A DNA stretch of 64,000 nt from Clostridium sp. UBA4548 (GCF_002387895.1 NZ_DGLI01000051.1:20507-84506), one strand, 5' to 3'. Counted from the stretch's first letter, positions 43,135 to 50,905 are shown. A program made the numbers and translations. Notes: generated by a model not told the origin, from the letters alone.

Positions 43135-43596
43135 ATGAGTATAAATTTTAAAGAAATTACTATAGAAAATTGGGAAGAATGCATTGAATTGAAAATTTCT
43201 AGGGAACAGGAAAAGTATCTTCCACATTCAAATCTTAAATCAATTGCAGAGTGGAAGTTTAATCCACATTGGGCTGCCTTAGGGATTTATATAAATGATA
43301 ATATGATAGGGTTTTCTATGTATGGTACAGTACAAGATGATGATCCCACATATGATGGAACTATGTGGATTATGCGTCTGATGATTGATGAAAGATATCA
43401 GGGGAATGGGTATGGAAAATTAGCTTTAAGTCAATTAATAAAAAAAATTAAAAATCAGGAACAGTATGAAGATATATGGATTAGCTTCCATCCTGAGAGT
43501 AAGACAAATTTAAACTTATATTCATATTTTGGTTTTAAGCAAGTCATTACTGGTTTTGAAGCAGATGATGAAGTCTTTTATAAACTTGCATTATGA
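43135..43596 (+). CDS. GNAT family N-acetyltransferase (spermidine/spermine-acetyltransferase-like)
   Basis: 153 residues. 'I-M-R-L-M-I-D-E-R-Y-Q-G-N-G-Y-G-K' is the acetyl-CoA strand and loop (Q-x-x-G-x-G), and the C-terminal 'N-L-Y-S-Y-F-G-F-K' completes the fold. The opening 'F-K-E-I-T-I-E-N-W-E-E-C' resembles BltD/PaiA-type enzymes that acetylate polyamines; the substrate is not proven. GGGGGTAATG lies directly before ATG 43135. Confidence 0.8.
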   Translation: MSINFKEITIENWEECIELKISREQEKYLPHSNLKSIAEWKFNPHWAALGIYINDNMIGFSMYGTVQDDDPTYDGTMWIMRLMIDERYQGNGYGKLALSQLIKKIKNQEQYEDIWISFHPESKTNLNLYSYFGFKQVITGFEADDEVFYKLAL

Positions 43597-43710
43597 TTTT
43601 AGTAAAGATAAACATACTGACTTATTTAATTTTTAAAAATGCCTTAGTAACTTCCAATGGTGAGTGGAAGAAATAGATTCTTAGAAAAAGAAAATAAATG
43701 GTAGGTTTCT

Positions 43711-43750
43711 AAAAAGCTAAGTCTTAAAGAATAAGATTTGGCTTTTTATT
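43711..43750 (+). terminator. Hairpin terminator
   Basis: AAAAAGC-TA-AGTCTTA pairs with TAAGATT-TG-GCTTTTT, followed by ATTTTA. Confidence 0.75.
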
Positions 43751-43802
43751 TTATAGTAAAGCTATAGGAAGATTTTATAAAATATATACATAAAAATAAA
43801 AC

Positions 43803-43836
43803 ATACCTTGACAGGTGAGGTATCTAAGAATATAAT
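43803..43836 (+). promoter_or_regulatory. Consensus promoter with overlapping operator for the PadR operon
   Basis: TTGACA (43808-43813) and TATAAT (43831-43836) are 17 bp apart. The inverted repeat ATACCT-N9-AGGTAT (43803-43823) covers the -35 box, well placed for autorepression by the PadR-family protein encoded 50 bp downstream. Confidence 0.75.
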
Positions 43837-43887
43837 ATATATATAATCAAAAAATGGGAAAATAACATGGCGGAGAGGAGTGACGGT

Positions 43888-44229
43888 ATGTCAATAACCT
43901 CAGATATCATAAGAGGACATACAGAAACCATTATTTTATCATACTTGGCAGAAAAGGATAGTTATGGGTATGAGATTAATAAATCAATTCAACAAAAGAC
44001 AGACAATAAATATGAGCTTAAAGAAGCAACTCTTTATTCAGCCTTTAGGAGACTAGAGGAAGCTACTTTAATTACTTCATATTGGGGAGATCAAACCACA
44101 GGAGCGAGAAGACGATATTACGCAATAACGCCACTTGGGAGAGCTGCATTGGAGCAATATAAAACAGATTGGGAAGATGCAAAAAAATTAATTGATACAT
44201 TAATTTATGGGGGGAGTAAAAATGATTGA
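43888..44229 (+). CDS. PadR-family transcriptional regulator
   Basis: 113 residues from ATG 43888, preceded by GAGGAGTGACGGT. The winged helix shows 'I-L-S-Y-L-A-E-K-D-S-Y-G-Y-E-I', 'E-A-T-L-Y-S-A-F-R-R-L' and the wing 'G-A-R-R-R-Y-Y-A-I-T-P-L-G'. PadR repressors usually control a neighbouring membrane or efflux gene. It overlaps the next gene by 8 bp. Confidence 0.9.
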   Translation: MSITSDIIRGHTETIILSYLAEKDSYGYEINKSIQQKTDNKYELKEATLYSAFRRLEEATLITSYWGDQTTGARRRYYAITPLGRAALEQYKTDWEDAKKLIDTLIYGGSKND

Positions 44230-44887
44230 AAAGTTTCGTGTTAAGTTAAACGAATTATTTGAAAATGCGCCACAAACAAGTAGGGCAAGGGAACTTAAAG
44301 AGGAGCTACTAGCAAATCTTATGGATAGGTATAATGACTTGTTAGCTAGTGGGAAAAGTGAAGAAGAGGCTTTTAATATTGCCATAGCAGGTATTGGTGA
44401 TATTGATGAAATAATAATAGGCCTAAAGGATAGTTATGAATTTAACCCAGAGCAGATGAGAAAAGATCGTGAAAAAAGAGCATTTATATTATCCACTTCT
44501 ATAGGAATGTATATTATGAGTGTTGTTATTTTAATAATGCTTACTAGCGTGTTTAGAGTAAGTGGAGACGTTGCAATATGCATAATGCTAACAATAGATG
44601 CTTTGGCAACTAGTCTATTAATATATAATGCAGTTTCTCGTCCTAAATATATTAAGGCTGATGATACAATTGTTGAGGAATTTAAGGAATGGAAGTCAGC
44701 TAATAATACAGAAAAAGAAGTGATAAATTCAATAAAATCAATAATGTGGCTAGTTATAATAACTTTATATTTCCTTTTAAGCTTTACATTACGTATATGG
44801 TCATTTTCTTGGATTTTATTTATAATTGGTGCTGCAATTGAGAGAGTTATTACATTAATTTTTCAATTAAGGAAGCAAAGAGAATGA
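44222..44887 (+). CDS. Permease-prefix-domain membrane protein (DUF1700-like)
   Basis: 221 residues from ATG 44222 (GGGGGGAGTAAAA upstream). A cytoplasmic helical prefix domain ('R-A-R-E-L-K-E-E-L-L-A-N-L', 'G-K-S-E-E-E-A-F-N-I-A') is followed by four membrane segments in two pairs. Such proteins accompany PadR regulators and are thought to be membrane stress or regulator partners. It overlaps the following gene by 4 bp (ATGA). Confidence 0.75.
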   Translation: MIEKFRVKLNELFENAPQTSRARELKEELLANLMDRYNDLLASGKSEEEAFNIAIAGIGDIDEIIIGLKDSYEFNPEQMRKDREKRAFILSTSIGMYIMSVVILIMLTSVFRVSGDVAICIMLTIDALATSLLIYNAVSRPKYIKADDTIVEEFKEWKSANNTEKEVINSIKSIMWLVIITLYFLLSFTLRIWSFSWILFIIGAAIERVITLIFQLRKQRE

Positions 44888-45819
44888 ATAGAACTTTAAA
44901 AATTATAAGAATTGCCATGTGGAGCCTTGTTGCACTGGGATTAACAGCAATTTTGATCCTTGGTATTACTAATTCAAATGGAATCAGTGGGGTTTTTCAT
45001 TTCACTAATATAATAGACTCTAATATTGCAGTTCAAAAGGACGAAAAGCTAGAGATAAAGGGCGTAAATAAAATAGTTGTTGATTTTTCAAGTAGTGATA
45101 TAATAGTTAAGGTTACAGATGAAGATAAAATGAGAATAATTCAAAAATCAAGTAACAATTTAAAAGAGGATGAAAAATTTCAAGTAATACAAGGGAATAA
45201 CCAAATCACCATAGAAAAAAGAAAGTTTGGGAATTTATCTAATACTTGGAGCTTTGGAAACTTTAAAGAAGTAATCGAAATATACCTTCCTAAAAATTAT
45301 AATTCAGATTTAGATATTAAAACATCTTCAGGAGATATTAAATTCGATTCTGATATAATATTAAGTAATGCAAACTTTTCTGCTAGCTCTGGAGATATTG
45401 TATCAAAGTATAATTTACAGGTTAAAGGTATTAATATAGAAACTAGCTCTGGCGACATTAGTATAGAAACTTTAACGGCACCTACCTACAAAATAAAAGC
45501 CACTTCTGGAGATATTAGGATTAACTCACTAACTGGATCAGGTAAGGTTGACACATCTTCAGGGGATATTAAGGTAGAATACAAGGACATTGAAGAGTAT
45601 TCAGAAATAACTGCTACTTCTGGTGACGTTAAGCTTATAATAAAAAAGGGCATAAGCTTTGAATTTAAAGGTAAATGCAGTTCTGGGGATATAAATTCTA
45701 ACCTAGACTTAAATTACAAGGATGAAAATCATCATGAAGCAACTGCCAAGATTGGAAATGGTCCTTATAAGAAAATTAGCGTAAATACAAGTTCTGGAGA
45801 CATCAGTATTTCTGATTAG
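44884..45819 (+). CDS. DUF4097 beta-strand-repeat membrane-anchored protein
   Basis: 311 residues. One N-terminal membrane segment (about 9-28), then an extracellular right-handed beta-helix-like domain with eight S/T-S-G-D-I/V repeats about 20-25 residues apart. DUF4097 proteins (YvlB/LiaG-like) occur in cell-envelope stress operons. The PadR, prefix-domain and DUF4097 genes are overlapping and form one operon under the promoter at 43808. Confidence 0.85.
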   Translation: MNRTLKIIRIAMWSLVALGLTAILILGITNSNGISGVFHFTNIIDSNIAVQKDEKLEIKGVNKIVVDFSSSDIIVKVTDEDKMRIIQKSSNNLKEDEKFQVIQGNNQITIEKRKFGNLSNTWSFGNFKEVIEIYLPKNYNSDLDIKTSSGDIKFDSDIILSNANFSASSGDIVSKYNLQVKGINIETSSGDISIETLTAPTYKIKATSGDIRINSLTGSGKVDTSSGDIKVEYKDIEEYSEITATSGDVKLIIKKGISFEFKGKCSSGDINSNLDLNYKDENHHEATAKIGNGPYKKISVNTSSGDISISD

Positions 45820-45884
45820 ATAATTAGAATATAATATAATAGCTATCTAACTATTATTAACAGTGAGACAACTAAAGAATCAAA

Positions 45885-45970
45885 GGAGTACTATAAACTT
45901 ATATGGATTAAGAAGGAAAATTTAAAGCCTCTTAATTCCAGCTGTTGAGCTTTTAGTGACTGAAATTATA
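45885..45970 (+). pseudogene. Remnant of the Nudix gene C-terminus
   Basis: 'AAACTTATATGGATTAAGAA' and the following GGAAAATTTAAAG, CCAGCTGTTGAGCTTTT match 52280-52352 of the intact Nudix gene. About 20 internal bases are missing, which destroys the frame. Confidence 0.7.
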
Positions 45971-46165
45971 GAGATGGAAGATTCAATAATGGGAATGAGT
46001 CCACAGTTTATGGTTATATCATAAAATAAATTAGGAATAAAAAAGATTAGTAAATAAACTTAAATTATCAGGATTCAATAAACTTGCATATATTAGTTTT
46101 ATAGAAATAATAAATATTAAAATTATATAGGTTTATTTTCTATCAAAATTTGATATAATATAAAT

Positions 46166-46308
46166 AAGAAATACAAATAATAAAAAAAGTAGAGTGCGTC
46201 AACACTCTACTAATATACAATTCTAGTTGCTTAGGCAACTGGTATCACTAAATTTTTAGTTTATAAAAATAGTAGCTTCCAATTGCGAGTCGGGGCTACT
46301 ATTTTTTT
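46166..46308 (+). ncRNA. Predicted antitoxin RNA of a type I toxin-antitoxin pair
   Basis: An extended -10 TGATATAAT (46151-46159) would start an RNA of about 143 nt. It contains hairpin AGTAGAGTG/CACTCTACT, a second hairpin AGTTGC/GCAACT, and ends in a terminator AATAGTAGC/GCTACTATT with seven T (46268-46308). Its 3' end overlaps the toxin stop codon in antisense, the usual tail-to-tail arrangement of TxpA/RatA-like pairs. It has no ORF. Confidence 0.6.
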
Positions 46309-46400
46309 GATATTTTATCCATAAGTAACACTATAAAGGTTAATAGCGCCAATAGAAATAATCCACCAGTAAATAGTAACGTTAAAACATCATTACTCAT
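46299..46400 (-). CDS. Holin-like type I toxin peptide (Hol-Tox-like)
   Basis: 33 residues from ATG 46400: M-S-N-D, then a hydrophobic helix 'V-L-T-L-L-F-T-G-G-L-F-L-L-A-L-L' continuing to 'M-D-K-I-S-K-K'. This is the plan of the putative holin-like toxin family: short acidic head, single membrane helix, basic tail. GGGAGGTGAT (46408-46417) is an excellent ribosome site. Its stop lies inside the antisense terminator hairpin. Such peptides depolarise the membrane when not silenced by the antisense RNA. Confidence 0.75.
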   Translation of the reverse strand: MSNDVLTLLFTGGLFLLALLTFIVLLMDKISKK

Positions 46401-46475
46401 TAAGTATCACCTCCCTTCAAAAAAGAGGTAAGTGATACCAGTAGCCCACGATTAACTATTGAATTGTACTTTACA

Positions 46476-46481
46476 ATTATA
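46476..46481 (-). promoter_or_regulatory. -10 box of the toxin promoter
   Basis: TATAAT on the minus strand, about 76 bp before the toxin ATG, leaving a long 5' leader that contains ACTGGTATCACT, exactly complementary to AGTGATACCAGT in the downstream minus-strand sequence (46249-46238). Confidence 0.55.
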
Positions 46482-46615
46482 CCATAATTATGCAGGATAT
46501 ATACAGAGAAATAAAATGAAAAAAGCTTATGATATTCTTAGGGATGAAATACGTAAACCAATAAGTGAGAATAGTAAAAGTCTTCAAGCTGGGCTTCAGC
46601 AAGGTGACCACTGTT

Positions 46616-46728
46616 AAACTTTTGGTTAAAAAATGCTATAAAAAAGCTATTGTTACGATGATTCCTGAGCTCCCTTTGTGGTATATAGTTTAAGTACTAA
46701 ACTGTATACCATAAAGGGAGCTTTTTAA
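46616..46728 (+). repeat. Repeat family C copy 1 with attached Nudix gene tail
   Basis: 'CTTTTGG.TAA', 'AAATGCTATAAAAAA-GCTAT' and the hairpin AGCTCCCTTTGTGGTAT...ATACCATAAAGGGAGCTTTTT duplicate 52352-52464, i.e. the last codons of the Nudix gene plus its terminator hairpin. It lies just upstream of the LexA box and Rpn gene 1. Confidence 0.7.
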
Positions 46729-46750
46729 TAAGAATACATATCTTTTTATG

Positions 46751-46764
46751 CGAACATATGTTTA
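46751..46764 (+). promoter_or_regulatory. LexA/SOS-type box upstream of Rpn gene 1
   Basis: CGAACATATGTTTA fits the Gram-positive LexA operator CGAAC-N4-GTTYC/G at every core position (GAAC-N4-GTT). The same 14 bases occur at the same distance, 48 bp from the ATG, before Rpn gene 2, while flanking bases differ. Confidence 0.65.
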
Positions 46765-46811
46765 TAAAACTAATTTTATGGCAATAATATTTAATGAAAG
46801 GAAGTGAGTTT

Positions 46812-47852
46812 ATGTATTACTTAAAACATGGCAATGTAATAACTTTAGTTAGAGAAGAAGATTCAAATTATAAAAGTGATACAAATAATTCTAAAAAGAC
46901 TTCATTAAATATGGATAGCATAATGAAGCGATTATTTACTCTTAAAAATAAGAAGCCTATTATTGATTTTCTAAACTCTATTTATGGTGATGACATTGGA
47001 TATGATGCAGAGCTTTATTATCCCAATGTAGAAAACCTAAACAGAAATATAGACAACGGCATCTTAAGCTTTAGAGCAGATTTATATATTGAAGTTACAT
47101 ATAAGGATAAACTCTATGACTATGCCATAGAATTACAAACAAAATATGAAAAAGAAATGGCAATAAGAATTTTTAGATATGGCTTTGACAAAGCAGTTAA
47201 ACGTTTTAAAGAGTTAAATAAAAACACAATAACCATCAACTTTCCAGAGCCTTATCTTATAGTGCTAGAAAAGGAAAAGGGGCTAGAGAATAAGATAACA
47301 CTTAACATAAATTTCCCCAAGAGAGAAAGTATAAACTACGAAGTTAAGGTCTTAAAATATTGGGAGTATGATTTAAGTAGGTTATATAATGAGAACAAAT
47401 ATCTACTTTACCCATTACAGCTTTTTAATTATAGAAGATTTATGGAAAGATTAATGGAAAGTAAACAACCAGAACACCAGAAGAAGCTTAAGGTAGAAAA
47501 AATAAATGAACACATATTAGTAACAATAAAAAATACTCTTGAAGCTATCAGTGAGGCCTATAAATATGATAAAATTACCTTAGAAGATTATAATGAAATG
47601 CTAGCAGTAATACAGAATTTGAATGATTATTTTATAGATAACTATAATTACTATAAAGGATTAAGTAAGGAGGTTGAAACTATGTTTAAAAGTTTTTATG
47701 ACCCAGAAGTTGAAAAAAGGGGTGAGGAGAAGGCAAAGGAAAATATAGCTAGAAATTTGCTAAATGATGGCTTAAGCTGTGAACGTGTTGCAAAAAACAC
47801 TGGGTTAAGTATAGAGAAGGTTAAAGAATTAGCTAAAGTAATACTGAATTAG
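46812..47852 (+). CDS. Rpn-family PD-(D/E)XK nuclease, copy 1 (RpnL-like)
   Basis: 346 residues from ATG 46812, chosen over ATG 46794 because AAAGGAAGTGAG lies between them. The nuclease core has D90 in 'F-R-A-D-L-Y-I-E-V' and E107-x-Q109 in 'Y-A-I-E-L-Q-T-K', the PD-(D/E)XK variant of Rpn/transposase_31 proteins. 'I-F-R-Y-G-F-D-K-A' follows. The C-terminal 56 residues (from M-F-K-S-F-Y-D-P) end in a helix-turn-helix-like 'V-A-K-N-T-G-L-S-I-E-K-V-K-E-L'. Rpn proteins are reported in E. coli as DNases, toxic when free, with antiphage activity. Not an active transposase as far as can be seen: no terminal repeats around it. Confidence 0.85.
   Translation: MYYLKHGNVITLVREEDSNYKSDTNNSKKTSLNMDSIMKRLFTLKNKKPIIDFLNSIYGDDIGYDAELYYPNVENLNRNIDNGILSFRADLYIEVTYKDKLYDYAIELQTKYEKEMAIRIFRYGFDKAVKRFKELNKNTITINFPEPYLIVLEKEKGLENKITLNINFPKRESINYEVKVLKYWEYDLSRLYNENKYLLYPLQLFNYRRFMERLMESKQPEHQKKLKVEKINEHILVTIKNTLEAISEAYKYDKITLEDYNEMLAVIQNLNDYFIDNYNYYKGLSKEVETMFKSFYDPEVEKRGEEKAKENIARNLLNDGLSCERVAKNTGLSIEKVKELAKVILN
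47682..47852 (+). CDS. Intragenic short protein within Rpn gene 1 (RpnS-like)
   Basis: A perfect Shine-Dalgarno, AAGGAGG at 47667-47673, stands eight bases before an in-frame ATG at 47682, giving a 56-residue product identical to the Rpn tail, 'M-F-K-S-F-Y-D-P-E-V-E-K-R-G' onwards. In E. coli, short proteins made from inside rpn genes act as antitoxins of the full-length nuclease (my recollection of published work). Here the strength of the site is the evidence; expression is inferred. Confidence 0.6.
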   Translation: MFKSFYDPEVEKRGEEKAKENIARNLLNDGLSCERVAKNTGLSIEKVKELAKVILN

Positions 47853-47892
47853 AATCTTAAATTATAAAGGTTTGAGCGAGGAGATTAAGACT

Positions 47893-48075
47893 ATGTTTAA
47901 AAGTTTTTATGACCCAGAGGTTGAAAAAAGGGGGATGAAAATAGGAGCAGAAAAAAATGCAGAGCGTATAGCAAAAAATCTATTACTTAAGGGTTTTGAT
48001 ATTGAAATTGTGGCAGAAACAACAGAATTAAGCTTAGAAAAAGTAAAGGAACTTGCTAAAGAAATAGTCAATTAA
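47893..48075 (+). CDS. Free-standing Rpn tail protein 1
   Basis: 60 residues from ATG 47893, preceded by GAGGAGATTAAGACT. It duplicates the end of the upstream gene: 'M-F-K-S-F-Y-D-P-E-V-E-K-R-G', then a divergent 'M-K-I-G-A-E-K-N-A-E-R-I-A-K-N-L-L' and 'L-S-L-E-K-V-K-E-L-A-K-E-I'. It starts 40 bp after the nuclease stop and is probably co-transcribed. No nuclease core. A second, diverged antitoxin or oligomerisation partner is the natural guess. Confidence 0.7.
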   Translation: MFKSFYDPEVEKRGMKIGAEKNAERIAKNLLLKGFDIEIVAETTELSLEKVKELAKEIVN

Positions 48076-48082
48076 AATGTCA

Positions 48083-48112
48083 AACCATGCGGGCAATACT
48101 GCATGGTTTTTG
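48083..48112 (+). terminator. Terminator of Rpn locus 1
   Basis: AACCATGC pairs with GCATGGTT, followed by TTTTG. Confidence 0.8.
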
Positions 48113-48256
48113 TTATCTTCAAACTTCATTTATCTCAAAATACAAGTAATTTCTATAAAATGCTTCAAATCAGTTTTGCCATCGGGTATGAGAAGTAAAA
48201 ATCCTTGACATTAACCTTACGTAAAGCATTAAGCTGTTATATAGGGAGGCGATAGT

Positions 48257-49165
48257 ATGGAGAAGTTAAGAGTCAACTTAATCAATAGCTTAGAGTTCTA
48301 TGAGAAGTGCTTAGATGGAAAAGGTAGTGAGAATTCTTTCAGATATGAATTGATGCAGCCATTAAAAACAATGTGGGACTATTTAAATGTACCTTTAAAG
48401 GCAGCAACACCTAATGGATACGATGTTGTTATGGCATCAGAGATGTTAGGAATTTGGACGCCAAGAAAATCAATTCAGCAAGTAAGCAATAATTTACCAA
48501 AATTTATTGAAACTAAAATCTTTGAAGAATATGAAGAAGCAATAAAAAAGGGAGTTCGTGAATTTGAGAACATAGGTTATTCTATTCCACTAGAAGAAAT
48601 TAATCTAAGTATTCTTTTAGGTGATGAAGATAGTAAAGAGATGGAAGCCAATAAAGGATACTCAGGATTTGGGGGAATACCTGGATATATTATGCTAATG
48701 GTTGTTCCTAATGAATTTAATAAAAATAGGTTAAAATCTGCTTTAGCTCATGAATTTAACCATAATGTTCGTTTTACTTTTGAACCATTTAATCATGGTG
48801 ATGTGTCAGTTGAGGAATATTTGGTAATAGAAGGTTTAGCTGAATGCTTTGCAGAAGAAATCTATGGAACAGAATTCATAGGGCCTTGGATTGAAGATTT
48901 TGATGAAGAAGAAATGGAATACTCAAGGGAGGTAATTAAGGAGGGCAGAAAGACTAAAGGCTTTGGAGAAGTATCAGCTTATATGTTTGGAGATGAAGTT
49001 GCTAAAAAGCAAGGGTATAATCCAGTAGGTTTATCAGCTAATGCAGGCTACACAATTGGTTACCACTTAGTTAAGGAATATTTAGCTAAGAGTAAAAAGA
49101 ACATTGCAGAAGCAACAATTACTCCTTCAGAAGAAATAATTAGCGTTTCTGGATTCTTCCATTAA
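48257..49165 (+). CDS. DUF2268-family putative zinc metallopeptidase
   Basis: 302 residues. The metal motif H165-E-F-N-H169 lies in 'S-A-L-A-H-E-F-N-H-N-V-R', followed about 25 residues later by 'I-E-G-L-A-E-C-F-A-E-E' with the likely third ligand. This matches the DUF2268 (YjaZ-like) family of predicted Zn-dependent proteases. No signal peptide. GGGAGGCGATAGT precedes ATG. Alone between two terminators. Confidence 0.85.
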   Translation: MEKLRVNLINSLEFYEKCLDGKGSENSFRYELMQPLKTMWDYLNVPLKAATPNGYDVVMASEMLGIWTPRKSIQQVSNNLPKFIETKIFEEYEEAIKKGVREFENIGYSIPLEEINLSILLGDEDSKEMEANKGYSGFGGIPGYIMLMVVPNEFNKNRLKSALAHEFNHNVRFTFEPFNHGDVSVEEYLVIEGLAECFAEEIYGTEFIGPWIEDFDEEEMEYSREVIKEGRKTKGFGEVSAYMFGDEVAKKQGYNPVGLSANAGYTIGYHLVKEYLAKSKKNIAEATITPSEEIISVSGFFH

Positions 49166-49212
49166 GTATTTTAAGGCTTTTACAAATAGTAAACAACTTA
49201 ATTACTTCAAAT

Positions 49213-49254
49213 AAAATGTCCAAACAATTAAATTTATAATTGTTTGGACATTTT
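49213..49254. terminator. 18-bp perfect hairpin
   Basis: AAAATGTCCAAACAATTA and TAATTGTTTGGACATTTT are exact inverted repeats around a 6-base loop. Likely terminator of the DUF2268 gene. Confidence 0.75.
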
Positions 49255-49289
49255 GACATTATTCAACAAATCTTTAAGTTTATAGGTGT

Positions 49290-49307
49290 TATAATATGAG
49301 TTATAAT
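49290..49307 (+). promoter_or_regulatory. Double TATAAT motif, second copy
   Basis: It repeats the stretch at 43084-43116 almost base for base, ahead of the truncated NERD gene. The shared upstream fragment implies duplication of a promoter region. Confidence 0.45.
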
Positions 49308-49342
49308 GTAAAAAATGGAAGTTATATGTGAGGGAAATTTAA

Positions 49343-49600
49343 ATGTCATTTCTAGAATTTTTATTTGGTGAAGGTAAAAAGATTGATAAGCCAATATTTA
49401 TTAAGGATTTTAGTAAAGAAAATAAGCAGCTTAGTGACTTAGAGGACTTATGTGAGAAGCTATCTAATAGTGAGAAGAAGGAACTCATTGAAAAGGATAT
49501 CATGCTTCTTAAGCAAGGCTTAGTAGGAGAAAATCATGTTTACTTTGAACTAAAGAATTTCTTTGTGGTTCCACTTTATATTAAACAAAACGGTGCATAA
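49343..49600 (+). pseudogene. N-terminal fragment of a NERD-domain protein
   Basis: 85 residues. 'E-K-D-I-M-L-L-K-Q-G-L-V-G-E-N-H-V-Y' and 'F-E-L-K-N' correspond to the entry into NERD (nuclease-related) domains, but after this the sequence diverges into 'F-F-V-V-P-L-Y-I-K-Q-N-G-A' and stops, leaving out the catalytic part. GAGGGAAATTTAA precedes ATG, so the fragment could still be translated. Likely a truncated nuclease gene. Confidence 0.6.
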
Positions 49601-49658
49601 AATGAACAGCAAATGAGTTTGTATTTTGCTATACTACAACTTGAAAGGGGGTAATTAT

Positions 49659-50549
49659 ATGTCATTTATAAGTGACTTTGAAAGTGCAATTGAATATATA
49701 GAAGAGAATCTTACCACTGATATAGAATTCAACATGATTGCACAAAAAGCAAAATGCTCTGTTTATCATTTTCAAAGAATGTTTTCTTCCTTTATTGGAA
49801 TTCCATTGTCTGAATATATTCGTAGAAGAAGGATGACATTAGCAGCAATTGAGATTCAAAACACTGATAACAAAATCATTGATATTGCACAAAAATATGG
49901 TTATGATTCTCATTCATCGTTTACACGTGCTTTTCAGTTAATTCAAGGTGTGACTCCCTCAAAAGCGCGCGTTGTGGGAGTTCCATTAATGGCATATCCA
50001 CCCATTGCCTTTCAATTAATATTAAAAGGAGTAGAAGCAATGCAATATAAAATTATTGAAACGCAAGCACACAAATTATTCGGAATGGATGTCGTTCAAA
50101 CAGATGGATGGACGGAGGAAAATTACTTAGATTATGCTGACCGTGTTATTGAAAACGGTAGCCATGATGCGACAAATACTGCAGCTGGATTCCCTGGATT
50201 AGCATTGGAAATGATAGAAAAAAACCAGTGGGATGTAACAAAAATTCACTTGTTGCACGCTATTCACTTTTGGGATGAGACTGGAAACAAATATATGATG
50301 TATGGTTGGGAAGTACCTGAATCAAAATTAAATGAACAATTTACTGTTTTAGAAATACCAACTTCTTTATGGGTTGTTGTCATGGTTCAACTTGATGGAG
50401 ACCGCTCCGCCATAGTTAGATGTTACAATGATTTGTATATGAACTGGTTCCCAACTTCAGGATATGAGCAAGCACCAGGACGTCCTGTTATTGAAAAGTA
50501 TAATGATAAAAATGCTGAACTTTGGATGCCGATTAAAAAAATAATCTAA
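49659..50549 (+). CDS. AraC-family regulator with GyrI-like effector domain
   Basis: 296 residues from ATG 49659 (GAAAGGGGGTAATTAT upstream). Two helix-turn-helix motifs are at the N-terminus: 'F-N-M-I-A-Q-K-A-K-C-S-V-Y-H-F-Q-R-M' and 'I-I-D-I-A-Q-K-Y-G-Y-D-S-H-S-S-F-T-R-A-F'. From residue ~125 on there is a GyrI-like small-molecule-binding domain. This Rob/SoxS-type architecture senses drugs or metabolites. No target gene is adjacent in the same direction. Confidence 0.85.
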   Translation: MSFISDFESAIEYIEENLTTDIEFNMIAQKAKCSVYHFQRMFSSFIGIPLSEYIRRRRMTLAAIEIQNTDNKIIDIAQKYGYDSHSSFTRAFQLIQGVTPSKARVVGVPLMAYPPIAFQLILKGVEAMQYKIIETQAHKLFGMDVVQTDGWTEENYLDYADRVIENGSHDATNTAAGFPGLALEMIEKNQWDVTKIHLLHAIHFWDETGNKYMMYGWEVPESKLNEQFTVLEIPTSLWVVVMVQLDGDRSAIVRCYNDLYMNWFPTSGYEQAPGRPVIEKYNDKNAELWMPIKKII

Positions 50550-50602
50550 TTACGGTAGCTAGTGGTGTAAATAACTTATAACTTAAGTTAATTTAGATTT
50601 TT

Positions 50603-50672
50603 GGTGCGGCCTCATCAATTATCAGTTACTAGAATATCTATTAGGAATAACTGGTAACTGAAGAGGCGGCCA
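50603..50672. repeat. Imperfect inverted repeat in a 356-bp spacer
   Basis: GTGCGGCCTC...CAGTTAC on the left pairs with GTAACTG...GAGGCGGCCAC on the right. No T-run, no coding capacity. The remainder of the spacer 50550-50905 shows nothing I can assign. Confidence 0.5.
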
Positions 50673-50905
50673 CGATATGTTTTTCTACAAAATTAAGAGC
50701 CTATTTCAAGTCATCTATTATGTCTTTTACAGCTTTAAGCACCCGCGATCCATCTAAGGGGTGCAGCTATAGCAGTGCTTTAGGAATAGTGTTTTATGTT
50801 TCAGACCTTGGTGAAAAGCAAGAATGGCACTTGCTAACGATACGGAGAACTGTATCATAAGTAACGTAGATATAATTAAGAAAAGATATTAAAAGGGGGA
50901 ATTTG

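Noticed and set aside
46516..46617. 33-codon plus-strand ORF between the toxin promoter and repeat C
   Set aside because: Weak ribosome site, no recognisable family, lies in a patchwork of duplicated fragments.
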